Source: Chthoniobacteraceae bacterium
GTDB taxonomy: Bacteria > Verrucomicrobiota > Verrucomicrobiia > Chthoniobacterales > Chthoniobacteraceae
Direction: 5' to 3'
NCBI GenBank assembly: GCA_947476255.1
Contig: CANJPY010000056.1
Coordinates: 1-32,613 of the forward strand
Length of the DNA: 32,613 nt
The notes below the pieces were generated by a model, which saw only the letters and a program-made list of their open reading frames with translations, was not told where the DNA came from and searched no databases. Position numbers and translations under genes: made by a program. Shown here in pieces: positions 7,175 through 15,382 of the stretch; the stretch's first letter is position 1; each line of letters begins with the position of its first letter.

Positions 7175-8521
7175 ATGGAGACCATCGCCGCCATTGCCAC
7201 TCCGCCGGGTCAGGGCGCTATCGCCCTCATCCGGCTCAGCGGCTCTAATGCCTTTTCGATTGCGAGGTCGGTCTTTCTCTCGAAAACCACAAAAAAGACG
7301 TCGGATATCGAGCCGTTTCGGCCGCGCGTCGCCCATTTCGGAGTGATTTCTGATCATGGGATCGTTTTGGACGAGGTGCTTCTCACGGCGTTCCGCGCTC
7401 CAGCGAGTTTTACAGGCGAGGATGTCGTCGAAATTGCCTGTCACGGCGGAAGTCTTGTCACGCGCCGCATTCTTGAGTTGCTGCTACGGAGCGGTGCCTC
7501 CGCCGCCGCGCCCGGTGAGTTCACGCGCCGTGCATTCCTTAATGGGAAACTTGACCTCACACAGGCTGAGGCGGTGATGGACATTATTGGCGCCCAAAGC
7601 GATTTGGCGCTCAAGGCGGCGGCCCGTCAGTTGGAGGGACGGCTTGGCAACTGGATACGTTCTTTTCACTCAGAACTCCTTGATCTCTCGGCGCATGTTG
7701 AAGCCTTCATCGATTTTCCAGAGGAAGACATTTCTCCCGATACGGGCGCCGTGATGCTTGGGCGTATGCGGGAAAAGATCGCGGATCTAGAGCGGTTATT
7801 GGCCACAGCCCAGCAAGGACGTGTCCTCCGTGCGGGGGTACGCACTGTTTTAAGCGGACCCCCCAATGTCGGGAAAAGCAGCTTGCTTAATTTGCTTTTG
7901 GGCTTCGATCGCGCCATCGTGAGTGCTCTCCCGGGTACGACACGGGACACTCTGGAGGAGGCGATTATGGTTCAGGGATGGCCTCTGCGCTTGGTCGATA
8001 CTGCAGGTCTGAGGGATAGTGCTGATGCTCTTGAGCAAGCCGGTATTCTCCGTGCCCAGGAACAGCGGAATCAGGCCGATCTTGTCTTGGTGGTTTTTGA
8101 TGGAGCGCTATCCGCCCCCGCGCCGCTCCCTGCGCAAGACCCGCGTATGCTGTGGGTGTTGAATAAAGCAGATCTTGTGGAACACCCGAGTTGGAGAGGC
8201 GTGAGCGCGGTCAGAATCTCATGTGTTTCCCAGCGCGGACTGGCAGACCTTGAAGCCGCGGTTGTAGGAAAGCTGCAACAAATTCTGGGACAATCGGAGG
8301 CAGAGAACGATGTGACCATCAACGCGAGGCACCACGAGTGTCTCAAGCGTAGTGCCGACTTTCTCAAAGCTGCCGAGGCGGCGTTCATTAACAAACTTCC
8401 TCCTGAGTTTGTGGCGGAAGAATTACGGGCATCTCTGGCAGCCGCTGGAGAGGTCGTGGGGCGGGCCGATACAGAAGATCTCCTGGGAAGGATTTTCAGC
8501 ACTTTTTGTATTGGCAAATAA
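7175..8521 (+). CDS. mnmE: tRNA modification GTPase MnmE
   Basis: With MnmG it makes the 5-carboxymethylaminomethyl modification on wobble uridine of several tRNAs, acting in the cytoplasm as a dimer switched by GTP. The 448 residues are of normal length. The N-terminal folate-binding domain begins METIAAIATPPGQGAI, followed by a helical domain. The inserted G domain has Walker A GPPNVGKSS (about 228), DTAGL (about 275) and NKADL (about 330). The C-terminus is CIGK, with the catalytic Cys in the canonical motif. The ATG at 7175 fits the family start exactly. It follows hisC in the same direction and converges with the lysophospholipid acyltransferase gene. No mnmG in the window. Confidence 0.97.
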   Translation: METIAAIATPPGQGAIALIRLSGSNAFSIARSVFLSKTTKKTSDIEPFRPRVAHFGVISDHGIVLDEVLLTAFRAPASFTGEDVVEIACHGGSLVTRRILELLLRSGASAAAPGEFTRRAFLNGKLDLTQAEAVMDIIGAQSDLALKAAARQLEGRLGNWIRSFHSELLDLSAHVEAFIDFPEEDISPDTGAVMLGRMREKIADLERLLATAQQGRVLRAGVRTVLSGPPNVGKSSLLNLLLGFDRAIVSALPGTTRDTLEEAIMVQGWPLRLVDTAGLRDSADALEQAGILRAQEQRNQADLVLVVFDGALSAPAPLPAQDPRMLWVLNKADLVEHPSWRGVSAVRISCVSQRGLADLEAAVVGKLQQILGQSEAENDVTINARHHECLKRSADFLKAAEAAFINKLPPEFVAEELRASLAAAGEVVGRADTEDLLGRIFSTFCIGK

Positions 8522-8578
8522 TGGCCCCTTGGCGAGAGCCTTCGGAACAACGGTGGTGGCCGACCTCATGTGCCCGAA

Positions 8579-9424
8579 TCAAGGCTGCGGCTGTCCCGAA
8601 AGCCGCACGACTTCCGCGTGTAACTTTTGAGTCAGACTTTTGCGACTGGTTGCGTCTTGGATCGCAGCTCCGCATTGCAGAGTCGCCGTGGTGCTCTTTC
8701 TGCGGATGAGTGCCAAAAGGCAGGGCAACAAATCTCTATCCCCAAAATACGCGATATCGTCCGCACGCAACCCGTCGAGTCCGGTGTACTGGAGGTGCCC
8801 CGGCGTCACTGGGACTCCCAAATCAACGGCGGGTTGCAGCAATGAGGCTTGAAATGGCAGAACCACCGAGCCATCTGAACTCGTGCCCTCGGGAAATAAG
8901 GTGACAAGAATTCCCGCTTCCAGCGCCCGCTTGAGGTTCCGATTGACCCGGGACACATCTGTGCGGCGGCTCCGTTCGACATAAAGAGTTCCGGCACAGG
9001 TCGCTATGTTTCCGACAAGGGGCCAGTCTGCGACCTCCGACTTTGCGACGAAAACCATGGGGCGCAACGCACCCAAAAACATGATATCCAGAAAGCTCAC
9101 ATGGTTAGTAATCAAAAGCCCCCCAGAAGGAAGTGTTCCTTCTAGGATGGGTTTCACCTCAAGATGATGCAAAAGTGCGACGCATAGCCGCTGGAGTTTT
9201 ACCGCCCTTTTCTCGAGAAGGGCAGGGCGCTCTTCCTCCGCATTGGGAATTCCCAAACGCCTAATATGGACGAGCCCATGGAGGAGTTGCATCAAAAGCC
9301 GAGCGCTTTTATGCAAAGAAGCCGACGCTCCAATTTCACTGGGGCTCGGGAGGACAGTGTTCTTTTGCGCTGTGGACTCAGGAAAGAAACTGGGCTGCGT
9401 TGGCGGGGAGATTTTCAAGATCAA
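8579..9424 (-). CDS. olsA: Lysophospholipid acyltransferase, probable ornithine-lipid second step (OlsA-like)
   Basis: A PlsC-family acyltransferase that transfers a fatty acyl group from acyl-ACP to a lyso-lipid at the inner membrane. The catalytic motif NHVSFLD is at about 107-113 and the FPEGTS acceptor-binding motif at about 177-182. Placement directly after olsB, overlapping it, points to O-acylation of lyso-ornithine lipid; a general phosphatidic-acid acyltransferase is the alternative. The frame begins with TTG at 9424, overlapping olsB by 47 bases. An ATG at 9292 would give 237 residues without overlap, also a normal PlsC length, so the start is uncertain. The 3' end contains an inverted repeat, TGCGGCT/AGCCGCA (8586-8607), near the convergent end of mnmE. 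Confidence 0.85.
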   Translation of the reverse strand: MILKISPPTQPSFFPESTAQKNTVLPSPSEIGASASLHKSARLLMQLLHGLVHIRRLGIPNAEEERPALLEKRAVKLQRLCVALLHHLEVKPILEGTLPSGGLLITNHVSFLDIMFLGALRPMVFVAKSEVADWPLVGNIATCAGTLYVERSRRTDVSRVNRNLKRALEAGILVTLFPEGTSSDGSVVLPFQASLLQPAVDLGVPVTPGHLQYTGLDGLRADDIAYFGDRDLLPCLLALIRRKSTTATLQCGAAIQDATSRKSLTQKLHAEVVRLSGQPQP

Positions 9425-10178
9425 GCAATGTCAAAAAATCGATGGTCTTGAATTCCCGGTCAAGCGCGGGAGGAGCACAAATTTTGGCTCCCAGAGAGAG
9501 GTAGGCTGTCAGCAACTTCGGAGCTCTCGGAACCGGCGCGGGTTCCCTTTCCTGCCGTGGTACTGGACATTCCCAAGCCGGCAGTGGAAGGGTCTGAAAC
9601 TCTTTTGGAGCTAGATGCTTTTGAGACAGCATTTGATAAACAGCGAGGCCTTCCTCTGGGTCTTGGGAAGTCAAAGAACTGCAGCCCACAAGGTAGCGGC
9701 AGCCATGTTCCTTGGCATATTGGACGATTCCCCGCCAAAGGAGGGACAAAACCTGCAAATTACGGTGTTCGCTGTGGACGCATGCACGGCCTAGCTCCAA
9801 TACTTGGCTGCGCACCACTTCGAAAGGCGTCAGATCAAATTCTTGTGCGCTGTAAAATCCTCCATGCTGGGCCGCCCGCACCCCTGTTTGCATGCGATAA
9901 GTGCCTACCACCTCCCCTGCGCTCTCGACCAAGAGGTGGTCACAGGCTGCGTCATACGTATCTTCGTCCCGCAAGGTCAGAAAGGAAGACTCCAATCCCT
10001 CTTGTAGTTCCAAATTGAAGACTAAAAATCTTAGTCCTTGGGCGGCTCGGACGTCCTCCTTGGATTTCGCAATTCGCACAGAATACTGCGAGCTTGAAGC
10101 GTTTCTCGCCAGAATTCGTCTGCCGAATGTATTCCCTTTGGAAACATCATTTTTTGGAGTGTGGCTTGAAGTGTTCAC
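9378..10178 (-). CDS. olsB: L-ornithine N-alpha-acyltransferase (OlsB-like)
   Basis: A GNAT-fold enzyme that attaches a 3-hydroxy-fatty acid from ACP to the alpha-amino group of ornithine, the first step of ornithine-lipid synthesis. Family hallmarks in order: YSVRIAKSKEDVRAAQGLRF, YDAACDHLLV, VVGTYRM, GGFYSAQEFDL, LELGRACVH, LLWRGIVQYAKEHGCRYLVGCSS. The length (266) suits the family. It starts with GTG at 10178 after a non-conserved N-terminus of about 30 residues, without a clear ribosome site. The olsA-like gene follows in the same direction and overlaps. Ornithine lipids are phosphorus-free membrane lipids often made under phosphate limitation; I saw no clear Pho-box. Confidence 0.88.
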   Translation of the reverse strand: MNTSSHTPKNDVSKGNTFGRRILARNASSSQYSVRIAKSKEDVRAAQGLRFLVFNLELQEGLESSFLTLRDEDTYDAACDHLLVESAGEVVGTYRMQTGVRAAQHGGFYSAQEFDLTPFEVVRSQVLELGRACVHSEHRNLQVLSLLWRGIVQYAKEHGCRYLVGCSSLTSQDPEEGLAVYQMLSQKHLAPKEFQTLPLPAWECPVPRQEREPAPVPRAPKLLTAYLSLGAKICAPPALDREFKTIDFLTLLDLENLPANAAQFLS

Positions 10179-10378
10179 TGTCGAAAAACTGGATTACGCC
10201 TGTGTCAAATCAATGATCAATTCGTCACATTTTTGAGAAATGAAGGGCATTTTTTCTGGCTCGAAATCTATTGAGACGGGCGTTCTTAAAAATGCTGCCC
10301 TCATTTCACCGAGTGTCCTACAAACCGTTAATCCCTTGCAAGCGGCCTTTTTGAAGCCACTACTGAAGAGGATTAATT

Positions 10379-10407
10379 TTGGATAAAAACGATATTAGGT
10401 TCATAAT
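10379..10407 (+). promoter_or_regulatory. Sigma70-type promoter candidate for the HPr gene
   Basis: TTGGAT (10379-10384), 17 bases, CATAAT (10402-10407). The predicted start near 10414 leaves a leader of about 28 bases before the ATG at 10442, with AGGGTG as a plausible ribosome site. The region between here and olsB (10179-10378) is A+T-rich and serves both divergent genes. Confidence 0.45.
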
Positions 10408-10441
10408 TTGCATCCTCACCTTCTGCATGTTAGGGTGAAAC

Positions 10442-10708
10442 ATGAAATGCGAGGTGGAAATTCTGAATTCCCTCGGCTTGCACGCTAGGCCTGCTGCCCA
10501 ATTCGTAAAAGCGGCCCGTCAATTTAACTCCAAAATATCGATCTCAAGGGGGGGGGACGTGTTTTCCGCCGCAAGCATCCTTGATGTCTTGAGCGCAGAC
10601 CTGGGGTGCGGTGCCAAGTGCACGATCGAAGCCGACGGCCCAGACGCAGAGGCTGCCCTGCAGAGATTGAAAGAGTTGCTCGCGGAATTCGCAGCAAGCG
10701 AGCCCTAA
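10442..10708 (+). CDS. ptsH: HPr-family phosphocarrier protein
   Basis: An 88-residue HPr. The active-site histidine is His14 in NSLGLHARPAAQ (equivalent to His15), which takes phosphate from enzyme I. The regulatory serine is kept as Ser45 in ASILDVL (equivalent to Ser46), so control by HPr kinase/phosphorylase is possible. No enzyme I, EII or hprK gene lies in the window, so a regulatory rather than sugar-transport role is possible; such a paralogue may also be called an HPr-like or Npr protein. A run of nine G (10548-10556) encodes R-G-G at the loop before the regulatory helix. It starts the rightward block that continues, after 279 bases, into the glycan-export genes. Confidence 0.93.
   Translation: MKCEVEILNSLGLHARPAAQFVKAARQFNSKISISRGGDVFSAASILDVLSADLGCGAKCTIEADGPDAEAALQRLKELLAEFAASEP
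10548..10556 (+). repeat. Poly(G)9 tract inside the HPr gene
   Basis: Nine consecutive G within codons AGG GGG GGG. Slippage by one base would destroy the regulatory half of HPr. Confidence 0.95.
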
Positions 10709-10825
10709 AGACTCTGGTTTGGTCCTGCGGCATGCCTTTTTTACGGCCATCGCCGAATCGTATAGCGTAGTAGAAGGTAGTCACACGGAGTCAGGAGGCG
10801 GCGCTTCAAACCCTCGACACTCCCA

Positions 10826-10871
10826 AGCGCTTTCATGCGCTCAGAGGGGCTTAAGTAAGCAGCCGAAAGGC
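10826..10871 (+). other. Leader with three consecutive stem-loops before the glycan-export operon
   Basis: Within the 279-base gap between HPr and the permease are three adjacent inverted repeats: AGCGC-tttcat-GCGCT (10826-10841), GCTTA-ag-TAAGC (10849-10860) and GCC-GAAA-GGC (10862-10871, a GNRA tetraloop). Together they could form a structured 5' leader RNA. I do not recognise it as a known riboswitch, and I found no JUMPstart/ops element. No T-run follows, so a plain terminator is unlikely. Confidence 0.4.
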
Positions 10872-10987
10872 GGGTGAACCGTTGCTGGGATCTCTGTTTG
10901 TTTGGTTTAACAGCCGGTTTAATAGAACGCTCAAGCGGGGTTGCCAGCGGGCACGACGGACTGAAAATTGCTGAAGGGGATGGATTT

Positions 10988-12007
10988 ATGGAAAATTGTA
11001 CGGATAGGGTCTCGTCCCATGTTCGCGAAAGCGGGGATTCAAAAAAAACCGAACCTGACGGCCCGGATTCTTTGTTTCAGCCCCACGATGAACACGCAGC
11101 GATGCACCCTGAAATGGCGTTGAACGGCCTTCCCCAGAGTGGCACGGTGTTTAACCTCAGTCATTCCAAGGATCAGCCAGCCGCACGAAATGTGGTTAAA
11201 ATCCGCCCTGTAAGCCAGGAAAGCTGGCTTGATTTTTCGGAGCTATGGCAATACCGGGACCTTCTTTTTTCGCTGGCTTCTAGAGATCTAAAGCTGCGCT
11301 ACAGACAGACCGCCCTTGGCATTTTGTGGGTCGTTTTCCAACCCGTCGCAGGCGCGGGTATCTTTTCCATTGTCTTCGGGTGGGTGGCCGGTCTTGGATC
11401 GGAAAAGTCCTCCTACTTTCTGTTTTCACTCGCTGGCTTGCTTGTGTGGAATGTTTTCCAATCGTCCTTGGCAAAAGCCAGCACGGCCCTTGTTGGGAAT
11501 GCCGCTTTGGTTTCCAAGGTCTATTTTCCAAGGCTGTTGCTGCCTTTTTCAACGGTATTGTCCTCGCTCGTTGACTTCGCCATCGGTCTGGGCGTGTTCT
11601 TTGTGGCCGCCTTTGTCTTAAAAGCGCCATTCTTTTGGGTTGGAGCTTTGCTGCTGCCCGTCTGGCTTGCGGGGGCTCTGGCTGCAGCCATGGGACTGGG
11701 ACTTCTCGCGGCTGCTGTCATGACGCGGTATCGAGATGTACAGCACGTTTTGCCGGTTTTGTTGCCATTCATCATGTACGCCTCTCCGGTTGCTTATGCC
11801 TTGGGCGCCGTTCCCTCTCAATGGAAGGGACTGTTTTATTGGAACCCCATGAGTTGGATATTGGAAGGAACCCGATATTCCCTTTTGGGCACTGACCCCG
11901 TTCAGCTTTCATGGGCGCTCTATGCACTCGTGAGCTGCGGCCTCATTTTCGTCGTCGGATTGGTGGGTTTTAGAAAAATGGAAAGGTCCTTTGCTGATGT
12001 CCTCTAA
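10988..12007 (+). CDS. wzm: ABC-2-type polysaccharide export permease (Wzm-like)
   Basis: The inner-membrane half of an ABC exporter that moves a finished O-antigen or capsule chain from cytoplasm to periplasm. The conserved part begins at WLDFSELWQYRDLLFSLASRDLKLRYRQ, the amphipathic entry helix of this family. About six membrane helices follow, including GILWVVFQPVAGAGIFSIVF, and it ends MERSFADVL. The frame is open back to a GTG at 10874; the ATG at 10988 is preferred because GAAGGGGA precedes it by about 8 bases. Even so it leaves a polar N-terminal extension of about 65 residues unusual for Wzm; ATGs at 11102 and 11114 would shorten it. The 3' end overlaps the ATPase gene by 11 bases. 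Confidence 0.92.
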   Translation: MENCTDRVSSHVRESGDSKKTEPDGPDSLFQPHDEHAAMHPEMALNGLPQSGTVFNLSHSKDQPAARNVVKIRPVSQESWLDFSELWQYRDLLFSLASRDLKLRYRQTALGILWVVFQPVAGAGIFSIVFGWVAGLGSEKSSYFLFSLAGLLVWNVFQSSLAKASTALVGNAALVSKVYFPRLLLPFSTVLSSLVDFAIGLGVFFVAAFVLKAPFFWVGALLLPVWLAGALAAAMGLGLLAAAVMTRYRDVQHVLPVLLPFIMYASPVAYALGAVPSQWKGLFYWNPMSWILEGTRYSLLGTDPVQLSWALYALVSCGLIFVVGLVGFRKMERSFADVL

Positions 12008-13187
12008 CAAGCCTCCGGCCATTGATGTCCGTTCGCTCTCCAAACAGTACAGATTTGAGGAGCGCTCTAGTGCCTGGTGGAAGCCTTCACCGCACTCCGT
12101 ATTTCAGGCGCTCGAAAACGTCTCCTTCACCATCGCTCCGGGCGATGTTGTGGGTGTCATCGGGCGTAATGGCGCCGGTAAAAGTACACTCCTGAAGGTA
12201 CTCACCCGAATTACAAGTCCTACCAAAGGAAGCGCGGACCTTTATGGTCGGGTCGGAAGCCTTCTTGAAGTCGGGACTGGATTTCATCCCGAGTTGACCG
12301 GCCGCGAAAACATTTTTCTCAACGGAGCCATCCTTGGGATGCGACGGGCGGAAATACGCGCCGAATTTGACGCCATTGTCGCCTTTGCCGGGGTGGAGCG
12401 GTTTCTTGAAACGCCTGTCAAACGCTACTCTAGCGGCATGTACGTCAGACTGGCTTTTGCCGTGGCTGCGCATCTTCGGTCCGAGATTTTACTCATCGAT
12501 GAAGTGCTCGCCGTGGGCGATATTGAATTTCAAAAACGGTGTCTTGGAAAAATGCGCGAAGTTGCGCAGAGCGGGAGAACGGTTTTGTTTGTGAGTCATC
12601 ACCTCCAGTCTGTCACGGCTCTGTGTACCCGAGCGCTCGTCTTGGAGTCGGGACGACTTGTTCACGATGGGAGTGTCCAGAGCGGGGTGGAACGCTATAT
12701 CGCTGGTTTGTATTCCAAACAACCCGATGCACTGGCGCGCACCAACCGCCCGGGATCAGCAGAACTACGAGTCGTGAAGGCAAAACCGGAAAGGGATTTT
12801 TATGAGTGTGCCGACGAGAAACGGATTTTGTTTTCCATCGAAAGACGCAGTCCTTTTGAGGGGCCATTTTTTCTGTCGCTTCACCTGACCGATGCCGCAG
12901 GCAGCGTTGTCGCGCAATGTGATTCGCGTCTCCTCGGGATGTGGTTCAATGCGGCCGCGCACATGGACTTCGAGTTCGTGATCCGTAATCCCTGGCTCAA
13001 GCCCGGATCTTATCGCATCGACATCTTTATTTGTGCCTCTGGACTTCTGGACATGTGTGAACACGCTTGTGTGTTTGAGGTGCTGCCAATTCTTCCATAC
13101 CCCGGAGCTGTGGCGGATGAGGCAACCGCAAATGGGGTGGTCTTCGCGGACTTCACTCTGCAGCGCAAGGATGATGCAAGCACCTAA
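11997..13187 (+). CDS. wzt: Polysaccharide ABC exporter ATPase with C-terminal glycan-binding domain (Wzt-like)
   Basis: The cytoplasmic ATPase partner of the permease, 396 residues. Walker A GRNGAGKST (about 56-64), ABC signature in its O-antigen-exporter form YSSGM (about 144), Walker B EILLIDE (about 163-169), switch histidine in VSHH. Residues about 250-396 form a beta-rich extension (SIERRSPFEGPFFLSLHLTD, later YRIDIFI) like the Wzt C-terminal domain that recognises the non-reducing end of the chain before export. This suggests the exported glycan carries a specific terminal cap. The ATG at 11997 lies inside the permease 3' end (translational coupling); an upstream TTG at 11991 is less likely. 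A 254-base gap separates it from the first glycosyltransferase. Confidence 0.94.
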   Translation: MSSNKPPAIDVRSLSKQYRFEERSSAWWKPSPHSVFQALENVSFTIAPGDVVGVIGRNGAGKSTLLKVLTRITSPTKGSADLYGRVGSLLEVGTGFHPELTGRENIFLNGAILGMRRAEIRAEFDAIVAFAGVERFLETPVKRYSSGMYVRLAFAVAAHLRSEILLIDEVLAVGDIEFQKRCLGKMREVAQSGRTVLFVSHHLQSVTALCTRALVLESGRLVHDGSVQSGVERYIAGLYSKQPDALARTNRPGSAELRVVKAKPERDFYECADEKRILFSIERRSPFEGPFFLSLHLTDAAGSVVAQCDSRLLGMWFNAAAHMDFEFVIRNPWLKPGSYRIDIFICASGLLDMCEHACVFEVLPILPYPGAVADEATANGVVFADFTLQRKDDAST

Positions 13188-13441
13188 AAAGCGATTCAAG
13201 GAATGAGAGCCCACGGGATGGATTCGGTGGGGTGTGGGTGAGTTGTCGCGTCGCGATGAGATGGATTTGGTCAACAGTCACATACCCTGCCTGACGAACA
13301 CGGTTTTGTTTGAAAGGCCACGACACATAGTGGCTCTGGAAGACGCCGCACAAAGGGGGGGAAACTGTGAGTGATTGATGCCGTGCGTCTTATTCTAAAG
13401 CATGAAACCAAGGTCTGCAGGTGGAAAAAAGGGTTAATTTT

Positions 13442-14353
13442 ATGGATCGATTAAGCGCGTACGTACTTGCGGCTGACCCCACATGGCTTGAACACAGTGT
13501 TCAATCTTATTATCCTCACGTGGAGAAAATTGTTGTGTCATATGACACCGCCGGCAAGGGCTGGACTGGAGCGCCGATTCCCGTAGATGAATGTATTCGC
13601 CGGTTGAAAGCCATTGATGGCGACCGGAAGATGCGGTTCGTGGGAGGAAACTTTTCAAGTGCTGTGAAGGACCCGATGGAAAATGACACCCGGCAAAGAA
13701 GCGTAGCTCTCAATCTGGCTTCTGAGGATGCAGATTGGGTTTTGCAAATTGATACCGACGAATGGATTCCGGAAGCCAGGTGTCTCTTAGAAGGGATCGA
13801 GAAAGTTCAATCGCTTGGACTTCATGCGCTGGAGTGGCCGATGCGGGTTCTCTATCGGAAATTGGCCACGGGACAGTTTTTGGAGGTGTGTGCGAATGGT
13901 GGCCTCGCTCATTTCGAATACATCGCGCCCGTGGTCGTTCGCGCGGGATCGCGGCTCGTGCATTCTCGGCGTACGAATGAGAAATTTCTGAGGGCGGTTG
14001 TGCGAGGAGACCAGCGTAGCATCCAGCTCCAGAGCCCCTGCGCGTCGGGTGAATTTCGCGAGGAGATATTGGACTCAGCACAGGCGATTGTGCACAACTC
14101 GTGGGCGAGATCGCCGGCAGAATTGCGAAGAAAAATACGCTCCTGGGGCCACTCCGGCCGGCGGGCGTGGGTGTATTACGCCACCACTTGGTTGCCTTCC
14201 GTTTGGTTTTGGAAGCAGCTGAAAAATATGCACCCTTTTTTCGGGGAAGTTTGGCCGGCCCTGAGGATTGCGGATTGTTTAATTCCTTCAGAGATACAAG
14301 GTGAAACTCATTTAGAGGAGCGGACCCCTTCGATTGCTCTGCAGAGACGGTGA
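13442..14353 (+). CDS. Glycosyltransferase, GT2-like (GT-A fold)
   Basis: A 303-residue soluble protein. The N-terminal half reads as a GT-A nucleotide-sugar domain: AYVLAADPTWLEHSVQSYYP, then YDTAGKGW, and a DXD metal motif as Asp104-Thr-Asp106 in QIDTDEW. The C-terminal part has SWGHSG and aromatic WFWKQLKNMHPFF segments that may lie against the membrane. It would add one sugar to the growing chain; donor and acceptor are unknown. The ATG at 13442 has AAAGGG 8 bases upstream; the GTG at 13421 in the same frame is less likely. It opens the transferase run, 254 bases after the ATPase and 36 bases before the next gene. Confidence 0.82.
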   Translation: MDRLSAYVLAADPTWLEHSVQSYYPHVEKIVVSYDTAGKGWTGAPIPVDECIRRLKAIDGDRKMRFVGGNFSSAVKDPMENDTRQRSVALNLASEDADWVLQIDTDEWIPEARCLLEGIEKVQSLGLHALEWPMRVLYRKLATGQFLEVCANGGLAHFEYIAPVVVRAGSRLVHSRRTNEKFLRAVVRGDQRSIQLQSPCASGEFREEILDSAQAIVHNSWARSPAELRRKIRSWGHSGRRAWVYYATTWLPSVWFWKQLKNMHPFFGEVWPALRIADCLIPSEIQGETHLEERTPSIALQRR

Positions 14354-14389
14354 CGCAGAAAGGCCGGCCGTAGCGGGAGGGAATTCCTT

Positions 14390-15382
14390 ATGAAACCAAA
14401 GGTTGTTGTCGTTATTGTGATCTGGAACGGTCTGGAGGACACTCTCGAGTGCTTGCGTTCGTTGCTTCAAGACGGTTATCCCAATCTGGAAATCGTGCTC
14501 GTCGATAATGGCTCCACAGATGGATCCGTGGAGGTCATTCGAGAGAAGCAGTTTCCGGTGCACGTCATCAGCGCGGGCTCCAATCTGGGTTTCACTGGAG
14601 GTAATAATCTCGGCTTGGCCGAGGCGCAGCGACTTGGCGCACGGTACGTGTTTTTACTCAATAACGACACAACGCTAGAGAAGGGAGTTATTCGCTCCCT
14701 AGTGGATGCAGCGGAGGCACATCCTAGCTCCGGTATCGTTGCTCCCGTGATGCACTATTACGATACTCCCTCAGATATTTGGTTTGCCGGAGGCCGGCTC
14801 GCTATCCGGAAAGGGGAGGCCACACATGACCAATCCTTGCACCCAAGCCGGGACGCCGCTCCCTACCCGACGGCGTGGGTCAGTGGTTGTGCCATGCTGG
14901 TTCGAGCGGTCGCCATCGAGCATGTAGGTGGGCTGGACGATCGCTTTTACTTAACCTGGGAAGACGTAGACTGGAGCCTGCGCATGAAGCGGGCCGGCTG
15001 GTTTCTGCTGGTCGTGCCTAAGGCGCGCATTTTCCACAAGTGTGCCAAATCCGGTGAAAAGCTAAAAAACATCGGCAGTTATTACGCCGTACGAAACAGC
15101 CTTCTCTTTGCTTCAAAACACTCCGGTGCGCACTATTGGAGGGCCATGGTGAACATCGTTTTTGGACATCTGCGCGCAGGGCTGCGCTCGAGGCATGGAA
15201 ACCGGATGCGTGTCTTCAGCACAACCTTCGAGGGCTTGCTGGCTCACCTTCTGGGCAGGTACGGAAGGCGTACTGAAAAAAAGCAGGACGCTGGGAGGTC
15301 TTGTCCTCCGAGTGGTGAGTCTTTGCTCAGGATTGACGTAGAAAGGGTTGAAAAAGATGCAGCTCGTGCAGGTAAACAATAG
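14390..15382 (+). CDS. Glycosyltransferase family 2 (rhamnosyltransferase-like)
   Basis: A 330-residue inverting GT-A transferase. Motifs: VIVIWNGLEDTLECLRSL at the N-terminus, VDNGSTDGS, SNLGFTGGNNLG, the DXD equivalent NND (91-93) in LLNNDTT, SGCAMLVR, and the acceptor-base motif WEDVDWSLR (190-198). This set matches the GT2 branch that includes WbbL-type rhamnosyltransferases; the sugar cannot be fixed from sequence alone. The basic C-terminus (RSRHGNRMR, RYGRRTEKK) may hold it at the membrane. The 3' end overlaps the next gene by 26 bases, so the two are translationally linked. Confidence 0.9.
   Translation: MKPKVVVVIVIWNGLEDTLECLRSLLQDGYPNLEIVLVDNGSTDGSVEVIREKQFPVHVISAGSNLGFTGGNNLGLAEAQRLGARYVFLLNNDTTLEKGVIRSLVDAAEAHPSSGIVAPVMHYYDTPSDIWFAGGRLAIRKGEATHDQSLHPSRDAAPYPTAWVSGCAMLVRAVAIEHVGGLDDRFYLTWEDVDWSLRMKRAGWFLLVVPKARIFHKCAKSGEKLKNIGSYYAVRNSLLFASKHSGAHYWRAMVNIVFGHLRAGLRSRHGNRMRVFSTTFEGLLAHLLGRYGRRTEKKQDAGRSCPPSGESLLRIDVERVEKDAARAGKQ

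Noticed and set aside
10203..10208. A perfect TTGACA on the minus strand as the olsB promoter
   Set aside because: No acceptable -10 box at 16-18 bases, and it would place the start almost on the GTG.
10709..10987. JUMPstart/ops element for RfaH control of the glycan operon
   Set aside because: No GGCGGTAGC-type core was found; only generic G-rich pieces.
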